In this document: positions 16,053 to 24,422 of the stretch, piece by piece | How the letters are laid out: each line of letters opens with the position of its first letter | Numbering within the stretch: position 1 is the stretch's first letter | DNA from: Bacteroidota bacterium | GTDB taxonomy: Bacteria; Bacteroidota; Bacteroidia; Chitinophagales; Chitinophagaceae | DNA: 48,673 bases | Direction of reading: 5' to 3' | NCBI GenBank assembly: GCA_018268105.1 | Contig: JAFDXG010000036.1 | Span: 1 to 48,673 of the forward strand | Program-made: the position numbers and the translations under genes | Notes under the pieces: generated by a model | Database searches by the model: none | Told to the model about the DNA's origin: nothing | Seen by the model: only the letters and a program-made list of their open reading frames with translations

Positions 16053-18866
16053 ATGCTGCTTCTTAATCGCTATGAATATGATCCTGCCACGGACCTTTTA
16101 GGAAAAGGAAATTTCTCGAGGGTGTACAGGGCAGTAGACGAAAGTACCGGGAAACCTGTAGCGATAAAGCTTTATAAAACAGGATTATTGTACAGACCTG
16201 TAATAACAGAAACCGTAAAGAAGGATCTGATGTCTCTGGATCACCCTGGTGTGAATAAATATATATCAATAGAAGAACTTGAAAAAGAAGATGCTTTTGG
16301 CGAAACAGAAAAGATACAGGTATGTGTGATGGAAACAGCAGAAGCAGGTAATATAAGCAGCTACTATAAAAAACACAGGAATGATCAAAAGTTGAAAAAA
16401 ATATTGTCGGATGTAATTAAAGGGTTGAGTTATCTGCATCAGCAGCATATTATTCACAGGCATCTCAGACCTTCCAATATCCTGATTTATACCAACGGGA
16501 ATATTCCAACCGGAAAAATAAGCGATTATGCTATTACTAAAGATGGAGAAACAGAAACAGAAATAGCTAACTCTCTTACGGGTTCTATTCCATATCTCTC
16601 CCCGGAAGAATTGGATGGGCGGCAATATGGTATTGATGGGAAAATATCTTTTAATATAGACATCTGGTTACTTGGGCTAACGGTTTATGAAACCATTACC
16701 GGTGAGCCTTTATTCCGAAACAAAACATATGAATCATCTGAGCAGGTGATCAAAAATATTCTTTCAGATTGCTTACCCGATAAAATTCAAACTTTATCGG
16801 AACCATTTAGAACCCTGGTATCAACCTGCCTGGTGAAAGATGCAAAAAAAAGATTACAAAATATTGAAGAACTCCTCAACTTAATCAATGACACTACAGC
16901 ATCTGATACTGAGATTGATGATACCGGTGTGATAACTGTTGCGGAAATGCAGGAGCAAAATATTACTAATACTTCTGTATTGTCTGATACGCCTTCATCT
17001 GAAACAGATGACACCCAGGTGGTGCAAAATATACAACCGGCAAATGATGATACCGGGCAAATCACTATTCCTGAAAATCAGCAAAGCAATGAAGATGACA
17101 CATCCGTGATATCTCATCAGCCGGATGAAAATATTTCAACAGATCATACAGAAATCATCACTGAGGATATTCAATCCAATCATCATTGTGCAAAAGAGAC
17201 ATCACAGCATATTTCAAATGAACCCATAAAAGAGGGAAGTATTGTACTTTTTAACCGGTATGAATATTTGCCCGTAGCAGACCTGATCGGAAGAGGTGGA
17301 TTTTCGCGTGTATATAAGGCTTATGATAAAAAGCTTAGTCGCTGGGTTGCTTTAAAAATTTATAAAACAAACGACCTCTCAGACCGGTATAGTCCATTTG
17401 CCGAAATAAAACGGGTGATTAATCTTGATAACGGAAATATTTGCCGATATCTCGATATAGAAGAAATGGAAAACCTGAATCCATTTGGAGAATTGGAAAA
17501 AATACAGGTGTGTGTGATGGAATTGATGGACAGTGGAAATATTGCAGAGTATTATAAATCGCATCCCGATCCGCAAATTTTAAAAAAGTTGCTCGCTGAT
17601 GTTTTGCACGGGCTGGCATACCTGCATAAAAAGGGAATTATACATCGTGATATTAAACCTGCCAATATCTTAATCAAAGAAAGTATTGAAGGTCCTGTTG
17701 CTAAAATCACAGACTTTGGTATCAGCAAGATTTCTGATACAGTTGGAAATAACAGTACCTCGGCGCTTATAGTATCCATACCCTTTATGGCGCCGGAGCA
17801 ATTCAACACTAAAAAATATGGTATCAACAACAAAATAACATTCAACCTTGACCTATGGTCACTTGGTGTAACCATATATGAAATATATACAGGGGATGTA
17901 TTATTTAAAGATAATGACGGAGATAATTCGGAGCAGATCATGGCCAATATAATGGCGCCGGAATTACCGCAGAAAATAAATCGCCTGCCGGAACCATTAA
18001 AAACAATTGTGTCCCGGTGCCTTATAAAAGATGCCGGACAGAGAGCACAGAAAGCAGAAGAACTGATAGCATTACTTGAGAAGAATAAGGATACTGCTTT
18101 TATTCCCTTACCGCATGAAGAAACAACAGAAAATATAATCAGAGAAAACGTATCAGCCAATTATAGCATACTACCCGAAACAGAACAGGGACACAATGGC
18201 AAAGTACTGGAATTAAGCGCTGAAACACAAAAGAAACCATTTAGCTTCGAATATGATGATGAAGAAAAAATAAAAAAAGAAACCAAACCGATTTTAAACC
18301 GCAGAAGAATATTAATAATTGCAGGAGGAATAATAATGTTATTAGGCTATTTTCTTTTTATAAAAAATTTTATGAGCAAAAATACAGTGACCTTAAATAC
18401 TGGAAAAAGCGATTCGTTAACTATCAGGAAAAAACAATTACAGTCAGATACCCTGATAAACAATTCAGAACAATCATTTATCCAAACCGGAAGCAACGAC
18501 AGCGTACAGGCATTTACACATTCAAAGGGATATACTGCAAACGAAGAAGATAAATCATTAAAAGAAAACAATACAAGTGCAAAATCAAATTCAAAACAAA
18601 AACCTCACAAACAAACCGGAAAAGATGAAGCAAAAGTGAAAGACAAGCTATCAGTTGAAATTACAACCGATCAATCCTGTAAATTATTTCTGAATGGTGA
18701 AACTTATGCAGATTTGAACGCAGGTTATCTGTTAAAAACATACATGAAACCGGGAACTTATACTCTGAAGGCAATAAGCAATGAAGGCAATAAAAGTTAT
18801 GGAAGAATCATAACAGTAAAACAAATTGACATGGGAAATACCCTTCAGGTTAAAATTAGTTTTTAG
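16053..18866 (+). CDS. Tandem pseudokinase-kinase membrane Ser/Thr protein kinase (PpkA-like)
   Basis: 937 aa with two full kinase folds. Domain 1 (~5-285) keeps the glycine loop GKGNFSRVY and Lys39, but the catalytic loop reads HRHLRPSN (135-142, His in place of Asp) and DFG reads DYA (158-160). It is probably a pseudokinase. Domain 2 (~400-680) has GRGGFSRVY (~413), Lys435, HRDIKPAN (531-538) and DFG (554-556), so it should be active. The linker 287-395 carries five D-[DH]-T-x-x-[IV] motifs, with Thr at 291, 321, 334, 350 and 366. One membrane segment (~753-773) follows, then a Ser/Lys-rich spacer and a PEGA-like beta domain (~868-937, ITTDQSCKLFLNGE). The two domains resemble each other closely (both contain EKIQVCVME), which suggests internal duplication. 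Confidence 0.93.
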   Translation: MLLLNRYEYDPATDLLGKGNFSRVYRAVDESTGKPVAIKLYKTGLLYRPVITETVKKDLMSLDHPGVNKYISIEELEKEDAFGETEKIQVCVMETAEAGNISSYYKKHRNDQKLKKILSDVIKGLSYLHQQHIIHRHLRPSNILIYTNGNIPTGKISDYAITKDGETETEIANSLTGSIPYLSPEELDGRQYGIDGKISFNIDIWLLGLTVYETITGEPLFRNKTYESSEQVIKNILSDCLPDKIQTLSEPFRTLVSTCLVKDAKKRLQNIEELLNLINDTTASDTEIDDTGVITVAEMQEQNITNTSVLSDTPSSETDDTQVVQNIQPANDDTGQITIPENQQSNEDDTSVISHQPDENISTDHTEIITEDIQSNHHCAKETSQHISNEPIKEGSIVLFNRYEYLPVADLIGRGGFSRVYKAYDKKLSRWVALKIYKTNDLSDRYSPFAEIKRVINLDNGNICRYLDIEEMENLNPFGELEKIQVCVMELMDSGNIAEYYKSHPDPQILKKLLADVLHGLAYLHKKGIIHRDIKPANILIKESIEGPVAKITDFGISKISDTVGNNSTSALIVSIPFMAPEQFNTKKYGINNKITFNLDLWSLGVTIYEIYTGDVLFKDNDGDNSEQIMANIMAPELPQKINRLPEPLKTIVSRCLIKDAGQRAQKAEELIALLEKNKDTAFIPLPHEETTENIIRENVSANYSILPETEQGHNGKVLELSAETQKKPFSFEYDDEEKIKKETKPILNRRRILIIAGGIIMLLGYFLFIKNFMSKNTVTLNTGKSDSLTIRKKQLQSDTLINNSEQSFIQTGSNDSVQAFTHSKGYTANEEDKSLKENNTSAKSNSKQKPHKQTGKDEAKVKDKLSVEITTDQSCKLFLNGETYADLNAGYLLKTYMKPGTYTLKAISNEGNKSYGRIITVKQIDMGNTLQVKISF

Positions 18867-18905
18867 GTTAAAAATTTATAGCATCTGAATAATGTTAATA
18901 AAACC

Positions 18906-18927
18906 AAATTTTGCAGAGGCAAAATTT
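18906..18927. terminator. Inverted repeat between convergent genes, possible bidirectional terminator
   Basis: AAATTTTGC and GCAAAATTT form a perfect 9-bp stem around a 4-base loop, lying between the kinase stop and the convergent methyltransferase stop. The stem is AT-rich with only short T runs, so terminator strength is uncertain. Confidence 0.5.
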
Positions 18928-18976
18928 CTGCGATGCAGCAACGAAAAATTGGCAATTAAGTCAATTTTTGTCAGGG

Positions 18977-19615
18977 TTACTGCAAAATGATTTTTTCATA
19001 CACTTTTCCTGTAATGAACCCTGAATAATATTCTTTTTCCTGCAACAACCTATATTCAGCTTTCTTAAAATATCCGGACATATCAACCAGTTTTTTAGCT
19101 TGTACACCACAGGTGATGCGGAAAAAAGAAAACATAGTATACCAAAGTAACTTTTGCCACAAAGGCGGATGAACAGCATCAATATAGAAGTCAGCAAACA
19201 ACCATCTGCCACCTGGCCGAAGCATTTGATGCAGTATTTGAAATATCACCTCTGCTTCTGTCCTTAAAAAATTATCAAAGAGATAAGCAGTAAAAACAAT
19301 ATCAAATAAGCCATTGAAATTGCAGGATTCTATTGGGTTACAAATAAAAGTGACTGCATTATTACCAAAATTTCTCTTCCTGGAAAGAGCCATCATTTTA
19401 GCCGATGCTTCTACATATAAAATATCCAGTCCTGAAGGATATATGGCAGTGATGCTTTCTAAAATCCAACCTGTTCCGCCTCCTACAATAAGTATCCTGC
19501 TTTGCGGTGGTATCCAATTCAAAAGCCCGGTTTGAGATTTCTGCTGAGCTTTTCCAAAAACCATTCTGCTGGATACGTCATATATGCCGGCAACACTGTT
19601 ATAGTTGTTTGTCAT
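18977..19615 (-). CDS. Class I SAM-dependent methyltransferase
   Basis: 212 aa. The SAM-binding motif I is ILIVGGGTGWIL (~40-51), the acidic strand follows (ILYVEASAKMM), and VFTAYLFDNF with LRPGGRWLFADF are motifs II-III of the Methyltransf_11/25 type. The start MTNNYNSVAGIYD resembles the opening of UbiE/COQ5-like small-molecule methyltransferases. The upstream same-strand gene, 111 bases away, is a UbiA-like membrane protein, so a lipid or quinone substrate is possible, though that is a guess. It is the last gene of a minus-strand run that begins with the TPR gene at 23746. Confidence 0.85.
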   Translation of the reverse strand: MTNNYNSVAGIYDVSSRMVFGKAQQKSQTGLLNWIPPQSRILIVGGGTGWILESITAIYPSGLDILYVEASAKMMALSRKRNFGNNAVTFICNPIESCNFNGLFDIVFTAYLFDNFLRTEAEVIFQILHQMLRPGGRWLFADFYIDAVHPPLWQKLLWYTMFSFFRITCGVQAKKLVDMSGYFKKAEYRLLQEKEYYSGFITGKVYEKIILQ

Positions 19616-19726
19616 TTGAATAGTTAAATAAAGTCATCTAAGCGGACAGCAATGTAAGAATTTCATATTTGCCTTTTCTCATCGTACAGAAAAACCCAAT
19701 AAAATACGGTTATCAAGCAATAATTC

Positions 19727-20728
19727 TTAGGAAACTATTGTACTTAGTATACCACAAATTGCCTTTATAAGCAGTAAACCATCAATAATGATGAGATAAT
19801 AAAGTATTTTTCTCGGTTGGTGCAGGGAGTAGGCTACTACCAGCAGGCAGATAAACGGAACCAGGTTGATTACAACAGGAAGAAAACCGAATTGATTATA
19901 TACTGCAAAAATTATAAAAGCTAAAAAGCCTATAACCAGCAGAGGAATCAGTATAAAAGAAATGGTTTTATTCAAACCAAAGCGTACTGCAAATGTTTTC
20001 AGTTCTTTATTGGCATCATCAGCATAATCTTTAATATCAAACATAATAGCATTTACCGTACAGAACATCCAGTTCTTAATAAAAAGCCATATCATCAGTC
20101 CAGTTTTACTAAGAACAAGCCCACCTCCTGCTAAATGTATCGTTACCGGAAAAAGGGATACCCATCCCGCCCACACATATCCTATAACAAAAGGCTTCAA
20201 CCACCCGGTATTTCGAAGATTAATGGATAAGAACGAAGCCGGCAATAATCCATAATATAATAATCCTGCAAGGGGTATGGAAAGTAATAAAAGCCAATAA
20301 TAAACAGGAAGATCTGCCAGCCCCGGCAATATCATTTTTAGCTGCCATATACCAAAGACTGCGCAGGCAATAACAATAAACAGTTGACTTTTTTTGATAA
20401 AAGAATAATGTTGCCTGTACCATTCTGTACGGGGGTTAGGTGAGGAAGCTGTATTTGCAGGTACGGTGTAGGCCCAGGTATAATACAGTATAGTGGCAAA
20501 AAAAACAAACAGGTAGTAATAAATAGTATTCAGCGGTAAATCTAACTGGCAAACAGTTTCAACAGACAGAGCTACTGCCAGTATCCCAACAAAATAGTTG
20601 GCAAAAAATATAAATTGTATTATCTTTTGATACACTCTGAGATATTGGCAAAAAGAAGTAAAAATAAGAGAACCTCCCCAATAAGATGTAAAAGAATGAA
20701 TATATTCCTGCTTACAGGTATCGGTCAA
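19727..20728 (-). CDS. UbiA-like polytopic membrane protein
   Basis: About 333 aa with roughly eight to nine hydrophobic segments. Near residue 230 MFDIKDYADDANKEL followed by KTFAVRFG matches the second Asp-rich motif of UbiA prenyltransferases and the conserved K-T-x-x-V that follows it. The first motif (NDxxDxxxD) is not recognisable: the loop where it should lie reads VPANTASSPNPRTEW. The start is uncertain. The longest frame begins with TTG at 20728, there is no ATG before residue ~130, and an in-frame GTG at 20635 (VYQKIIQF) would place the start just before the first membrane segment. It may be an inactive or altered-specificity relative of the family. Confidence 0.75.
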   Translation of the reverse strand: MTDTCKQEYIHSFTSYWGGSLIFTSFCQYLRVYQKIIQFIFFANYFVGILAVALSVETVCQLDLPLNTIYYYLFVFFATILYYTWAYTVPANTASSPNPRTEWYRQHYSFIKKSQLFIVIACAVFGIWQLKMILPGLADLPVYYWLLLLSIPLAGLLYYGLLPASFLSINLRNTGWLKPFVIGYVWAGWVSLFPVTIHLAGGGLVLSKTGLMIWLFIKNWMFCTVNAIMFDIKDYADDANKELKTFAVRFGLNKTISFILIPLLVIGFLAFIIFAVYNQFGFLPVVINLVPFICLLVVAYSLHQPRKILYYLIIIDGLLLIKAICGILSTIVS

Positions 20729-20763
20729 AACCAGATAAACTAAATAATACTTCGAAAACTTTA

Positions 20764-21498
20764 TCAGTCTTCTTCATTCCATATCCGCCAGCTTGCTTCA
20801 GCCTGGTTGACAAGCATATCATATCCATTTTGTATATCGGCGCCATACGCTTCCCCTTTTTGCAGGAATGTTGTTTTTTCAGGATTGTATATAAGATCAA
20901 ACAAAAAATGATGCGGACCTATTCCTTCGTAAGGAATATCCGGATATTGATCTGTGTTTGGGAAAGTGCCTACCGGAGAAGTATTTATAATTAAAGTGTA
21001 ATCCCGAATAAGCTTTTTATCAACATCTATATAATTAATAGCTCTTTTGTCTGCTCTCCTGCTTATAAAAAAATAAGAAATTCCGAGTTTGTCCAGTACA
21101 TATGCAACAGCTTTGGCTGCGCCACCGGTTCCCAGTATAAGTGCTTTTTTATGATGCGATTTGAGTTTTGCGCATAACGATAGTTCAAAACCTGTAATAT
21201 CAGTGTTATACCCACAAAGTCTGCCATTTTTTATTTTAATTGTATTGCATGCGCCAATCGTTGCTACATCAGCAGATAGTTCTTGCAGGTAAGGGATTAT
21301 CTGCTCTTTATAAGGAATAGTAACATTTAATCCTAACAAACCCGGGTTGTTCTGTAAAACTGTTTCTATCAGGGTTATATTTTCGATAGGAAAATTTTCA
21401 TAGCTGCAATCAAGGCTTTCTCTATCAAATTTTTCAGTGAAATATCTTTTGGAAAATGAATGTCCAAGGGGATAGCCAATCAATCCGAATAATTTCAT
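20764..21498 (-). CDS. aroE: Shikimate dehydrogenase
   Basis: 244 aa, starting MKLFGLIGYPLGHSFSKRYF. It catalyses the NADPH-dependent reduction of 3-dehydroshikimate in aromatic amino acid synthesis. The substrate site motifs are visible: HSFSK with its serines at the N-terminus, NVTIPYKE with the catalytic Lys, and YNTDITGF. The cofactor site is LGTGGAAKAV in the middle. The C-terminus QNGYDMLVNQAEASWRIW matches the family's closing helix. Its ATG overlaps the stop of the preceding gene (ATGA), so the two are translationally coupled. It is slightly short for the family (~270 aa). Confidence 0.95.
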   Translation of the reverse strand: MKLFGLIGYPLGHSFSKRYFTEKFDRESLDCSYENFPIENITLIETVLQNNPGLLGLNVTIPYKEQIIPYLQELSADVATIGACNTIKIKNGRLCGYNTDITGFELSLCAKLKSHHKKALILGTGGAAKAVAYVLDKLGISYFFISRRADKRAINYIDVDKKLIRDYTLIINTSPVGTFPNTDQYPDIPYEGIGPHHFLFDLIYNPEKTTFLQKGEAYGADIQNGYDMLVNQAEASWRIWNEED

Positions 21499-22268
21499 TC
21501 TACTTCATCATTATTTAAAAACAAATGGAAAGTATCTCCCCGCAAACCGACACGCATAGCTTCCAGAGCTATCATTTCTGAAGGGGCAATATTGCCCAGA
21601 TTAACATTACAGCCTAAGAGTTCAATAAAATATAATTGCTGCGCTTTTTGGGGGGCTTCCCAAATAATTTTCTCTTCCGGAATTCGGGTTAGAATTTCCT
21701 GTACCAGTCCCTCCCTTACTTCTCCTGTGCCGCGGTAAATTCCCACATTACCCGCTTCCCGCGCTTCAGCAATTACATATTCTGATCCTGCATTTAATTC
21801 GGCTTGCATTAGTTCAATCCATTTATAGGGCGGGATAATATGCTCTGCGTCTTTACTTCCTACTTCACTCAGTACAACACCATACTTAGTAAGTTTTTCA
21901 ATATACCCGCATTTTTCGGCATGCGGAATAGTTATGGAACCATCGCTTACCTCCATATAATTAATATTATATTCTTTGCAGGTGTTTATATAATCCTGAA
22001 ACTGGTTTCTAATTACATAAGCCTCAAATAAGGTCCCTCCGAAATAAACAGGAATATTGTATGACTGATAAATTTCAATTTTCTCTCTAAGGTTGGGGGT
22101 AATAAATGCTGTGCCAAAACCCAGCTTAACAACATCAACATAGGGATGGGATATACTTAAAAAATTTTTTACTTCTCCGATGCTTAGCCCTTTATCCATT
22201 ACCATGGTGACTCCCCAATGACGCGGTTTTTTATTCCGTCGGGGAATCTGACTTAAATTAAAATTCAT
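21495..22268 (-). CDS. Phosphosulfolactate synthase family protein (ComA-like)
   Basis: 257 aa, an alpha/beta-barrel protein of the ComA family, which in archaea adds sulfite to phosphoenolpyruvate for coenzyme M synthesis. Visible blocks are VDVVKLGFGTAFI, IPVYFGGTLFEAY, YMEVSDGSITIP, VLSEVGSKD and IIWEAPQKAQQ. Bacteroidota do not make coenzyme M, so the product may feed sulfolactate or cysteate, for example as a precursor of sulfonolipids known in this phylum. That use is an inference. The gene lies 56 bases after a TPR gene and overlaps aroE by 4 bases. Confidence 0.88.
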   Translation of the reverse strand: MNFNLSQIPRRNKKPRHWGVTMVMDKGLSIGEVKNFLSISHPYVDVVKLGFGTAFITPNLREKIEIYQSYNIPVYFGGTLFEAYVIRNQFQDYINTCKEYNINYMEVSDGSITIPHAEKCGYIEKLTKYGVVLSEVGSKDAEHIIPPYKWIELMQAELNAGSEYVIAEAREAGNVGIYRGTGEVREGLVQEILTRIPEEKIIWEAPQKAQQLYFIELLGCNVNLGNIAPSEMIALEAMRVGLRGDTFHLFLNNDEVE

Positions 22269-22324
22269 TGAATGTTATGATATTTTAAAGAATCAGCAAA
22301 AATAAGGAAGATTCTTAATCCTAT

Positions 22325-23746
22325 TCAGATAGATCGTTTTCGTTTGTAATAGGCAATAAGATCTACAACCTGCTGATTCTGGAGAATGGTAGGGTTTAGC
22401 TCGATAAATTTTTTTAATAATTTAGGAGATTTATCCATGGCTTCCTGTAGCTGAAGTAGTGCTTCTTTATTTTTTCGCATAGCAAATAGCACAGCACTTT
22501 TATAAAATAAAAAGAGTGGCTTATCGCCCGAGATACGCCGGGCATTACTGATTTGTTCAAGTGCCTCATCAAAAAAATCTTCCTTATATAAGCATCTTAT
22601 GAGTGCTTCCCAACCTACAACTCCTTTGGGGCGAACTTTTACCACATTTGAGAAATGTATTATGGCATCCTTTATATTACCAAGTTCCAGCAGGCATTCC
22701 CCCATGGCAAGATTGTATTCAGGCTGCATTTTGTGAATGCGCATGGCGGTCTCGAGATACTGCACTGCCTTATTAAGCGACATTTCATTTATATAGGTAC
22801 AAGCTATTTTATAGTAAAGCTTACTGTCTTCACTGTTAAGATGTGATGCTTTTTTGTAGTAAAACCTTGCCTGTGCATAATTTTTAAGCCTGTCATAACA
22901 ATGGCCAATAGCTTCGTATATAACATCTTCGGGTCGCGCCAGTTCAATTACTTTTTCAAGAGATTCAATTGCATCCCTGTACTTTCGTAACCGGATATAG
23001 GCATCCGCCATATTTCTGTAGGCATAATCAAACTTCTCATTAATTACTATAGCGTATCTATACGCATCTATTGCTTTCTCAAATAATTTAAGTCCCTGGA
23101 AAGCAGCTCCCAAATTGAACCAGGCTAATTCATTGTAAGGGTATTCATTAATGATATTTTGGTGAAGTTTTATGCTTTCTTCGCTACGCCCGGTAAAGTC
23201 AGTCCAAAAACATATCTTATAAAGAGCCTCCTCGTTGTTAGGCTCATTTTCTAAAATATGCTTAAGGCAGTCAAAAACTTTGTCGAATTCTTCATAATCA
23301 TCATATACATCTGCAAGTTCAAAAAGCAGGTTAATGCGCTCTTCCCCTTCAAACATGTGTATTGCTTCTTCAAGTAATTCTACTGCTTTGTCCTGCTGAT
23401 CCAGTGCCAGGTATATATCCGTCTTGAGGATATAGATATCAATGTCAGAGTTGTCAAATATTTCAGCTTTCTCAAGTATTTCCATGGCTTCAGAATATCG
23501 CCTTGTAGCTATAAACAAATCAGCCTTTTTTACCATAAGAGATGCAGAATAAGGAAATTGAGAAATTCCTAACTCTACTGCTTCAAGAGCACTGGGAATG
23601 TCGTCTTTATCATCAAAGTGGTCAATAATTCGTTCAAAAGCATCTTCTTCAAGAAAAGTAGAGCGCAAACCAGACCGGAGATTATCAAATTGTTTTAATA
23701 AATCCCTCATTTCATCCCGGTCATCTGGAAAAGGTTTATTCTGCAT
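22325..23746 (-). CDS. Tetratricopeptide repeat protein
   Basis: 473 aa from the ATG at 23746 (MQNKPFPDDRDEMRDLL). A GTG at 23815 would add 23 residues that look less conserved. The protein is about twelve TPR units, with clear ones such as ELAWFNLGAAFQGLKLFEKA, FDYAYRNMADAYIRLRKYRDA and PEYNLAMGECLLELGNIKDA. There is no signal peptide or membrane segment, so it is probably a cytoplasmic scaffold. It heads the run TPR-comA-aroE-ubiA-like-methyltransferase. The partner is unknown. Confidence 0.9.
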   Translation of the reverse strand: MQNKPFPDDRDEMRDLLKQFDNLRSGLRSTFLEEDAFERIIDHFDDKDDIPSALEAVELGISQFPYSASLMVKKADLFIATRRYSEAMEILEKAEIFDNSDIDIYILKTDIYLALDQQDKAVELLEEAIHMFEGEERINLLFELADVYDDYEEFDKVFDCLKHILENEPNNEEALYKICFWTDFTGRSEESIKLHQNIINEYPYNELAWFNLGAAFQGLKLFEKAIDAYRYAIVINEKFDYAYRNMADAYIRLRKYRDAIESLEKVIELARPEDVIYEAIGHCYDRLKNYAQARFYYKKASHLNSEDSKLYYKIACTYINEMSLNKAVQYLETAMRIHKMQPEYNLAMGECLLELGNIKDAIIHFSNVVKVRPKGVVGWEALIRCLYKEDFFDEALEQISNARRISGDKPLFLFYKSAVLFAMRKNKEALLQLQEAMDKSPKLLKKFIELNPTILQNQQVVDLIAYYKRKRSI

Positions 23747-23853
23747 ATCCTGTAAGTTAATGAAAGTTAACCTTTTATTTATGAAAATCCAATTTTTGCA
23801 ACCTTTTTTATCCACTGATCGTTAAATAAGCTATAAAATTTGTGATGAACGGA

Positions 23854-23885
23854 TTGCAAAAACTTAAATTAAATGACTACTTTTG
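23854..23885 (+). promoter_or_regulatory. Bacteroidetes-type promoter TTG-N21-TACTTTTG
   Basis: TTG at 23854-23856 and TACTTTTG at 23878-23885 are 21 bases apart, fitting the TTG / TAnnTTTG consensus of this phylum. The -7 element overlaps the upstream ATG at 23873, which argues that translation starts at 23894. Confidence 0.6.
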
Positions 23886-23893
23886 TTAAAGGA

Positions 23894-24295
23894 ATGAATA
23901 AAAACAATAACATAACAACATCTTTTGCTAAGTATAGCCTGCTTGTAGTGGTACTCTTTGTGGTTGTTCAGTATGTTTTTGCTGTTAGTGGAATCAGATC
24001 AAAAGCCAGTTCAGGCGATGATAAAACCAAGTCGTCATCTGCAAATTCTTCAGGATTTTCAAATATTAAATCATCAGTAAGATTTTCTTTAAAGGATAGT
24101 TATAGAATTCCGGCAAAAAACAATTTTAAATTTGATGTTACTGAGGCTAATGAAATAAAAACGCTGAACGGCAATATGTCGTTAGTTAGTTTCAGAAAGG
24201 GAAATGTTACTTATGTTCTTCCTTATAAAACTCAGACTGGTGTAAAGTTCCCATCGTTTATTAAGCTTTCCCCCTCACCTGCTCCCGAAAGATAA
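23894..24295 (+). CDS. Small single-pass membrane protein, unknown function
   Basis: 133 aa from the ATG at 23894 (MNKNNNITTSFAKY). One hydrophobic segment (YSLLVVVLFVVVQYVFAV, ~13-32) is followed by a Ser/Lys-rich stretch (SSGDDKTKSSSANSS) and a ~70-residue beta-rich end (FSLKDSYRIPAKNNF, GNVTYVLPYKTQTG). I recognise no domain. An ATG at 23873 would add seven residues but overlaps the putative -7 promoter element, so I prefer the later one. With that promoter the 5' leader would be only a few bases. It is a single gene between divergent and convergent neighbours. Confidence 0.75.
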   Translation: MNKNNNITTSFAKYSLLVVVLFVVVQYVFAVSGIRSKASSGDDKTKSSSANSSGFSNIKSSVRFSLKDSYRIPAKNNFKFDVTEANEIKTLNGNMSLVSFRKGNVTYVLPYKTQTGVKFPSFIKLSPSPAPER

Positions 24296-24422
24296 ATTAT
24301 ACGTCAAACAAACGCTTTATTTTTTGCAGCATAATAATGTTAAGCTTTCTATATCATTATAGAAGAGAGTATACTTCCCAAATAGTGTTCACTTTGTAGT
24401 AAATTCAGGTATTGGCCTGATT

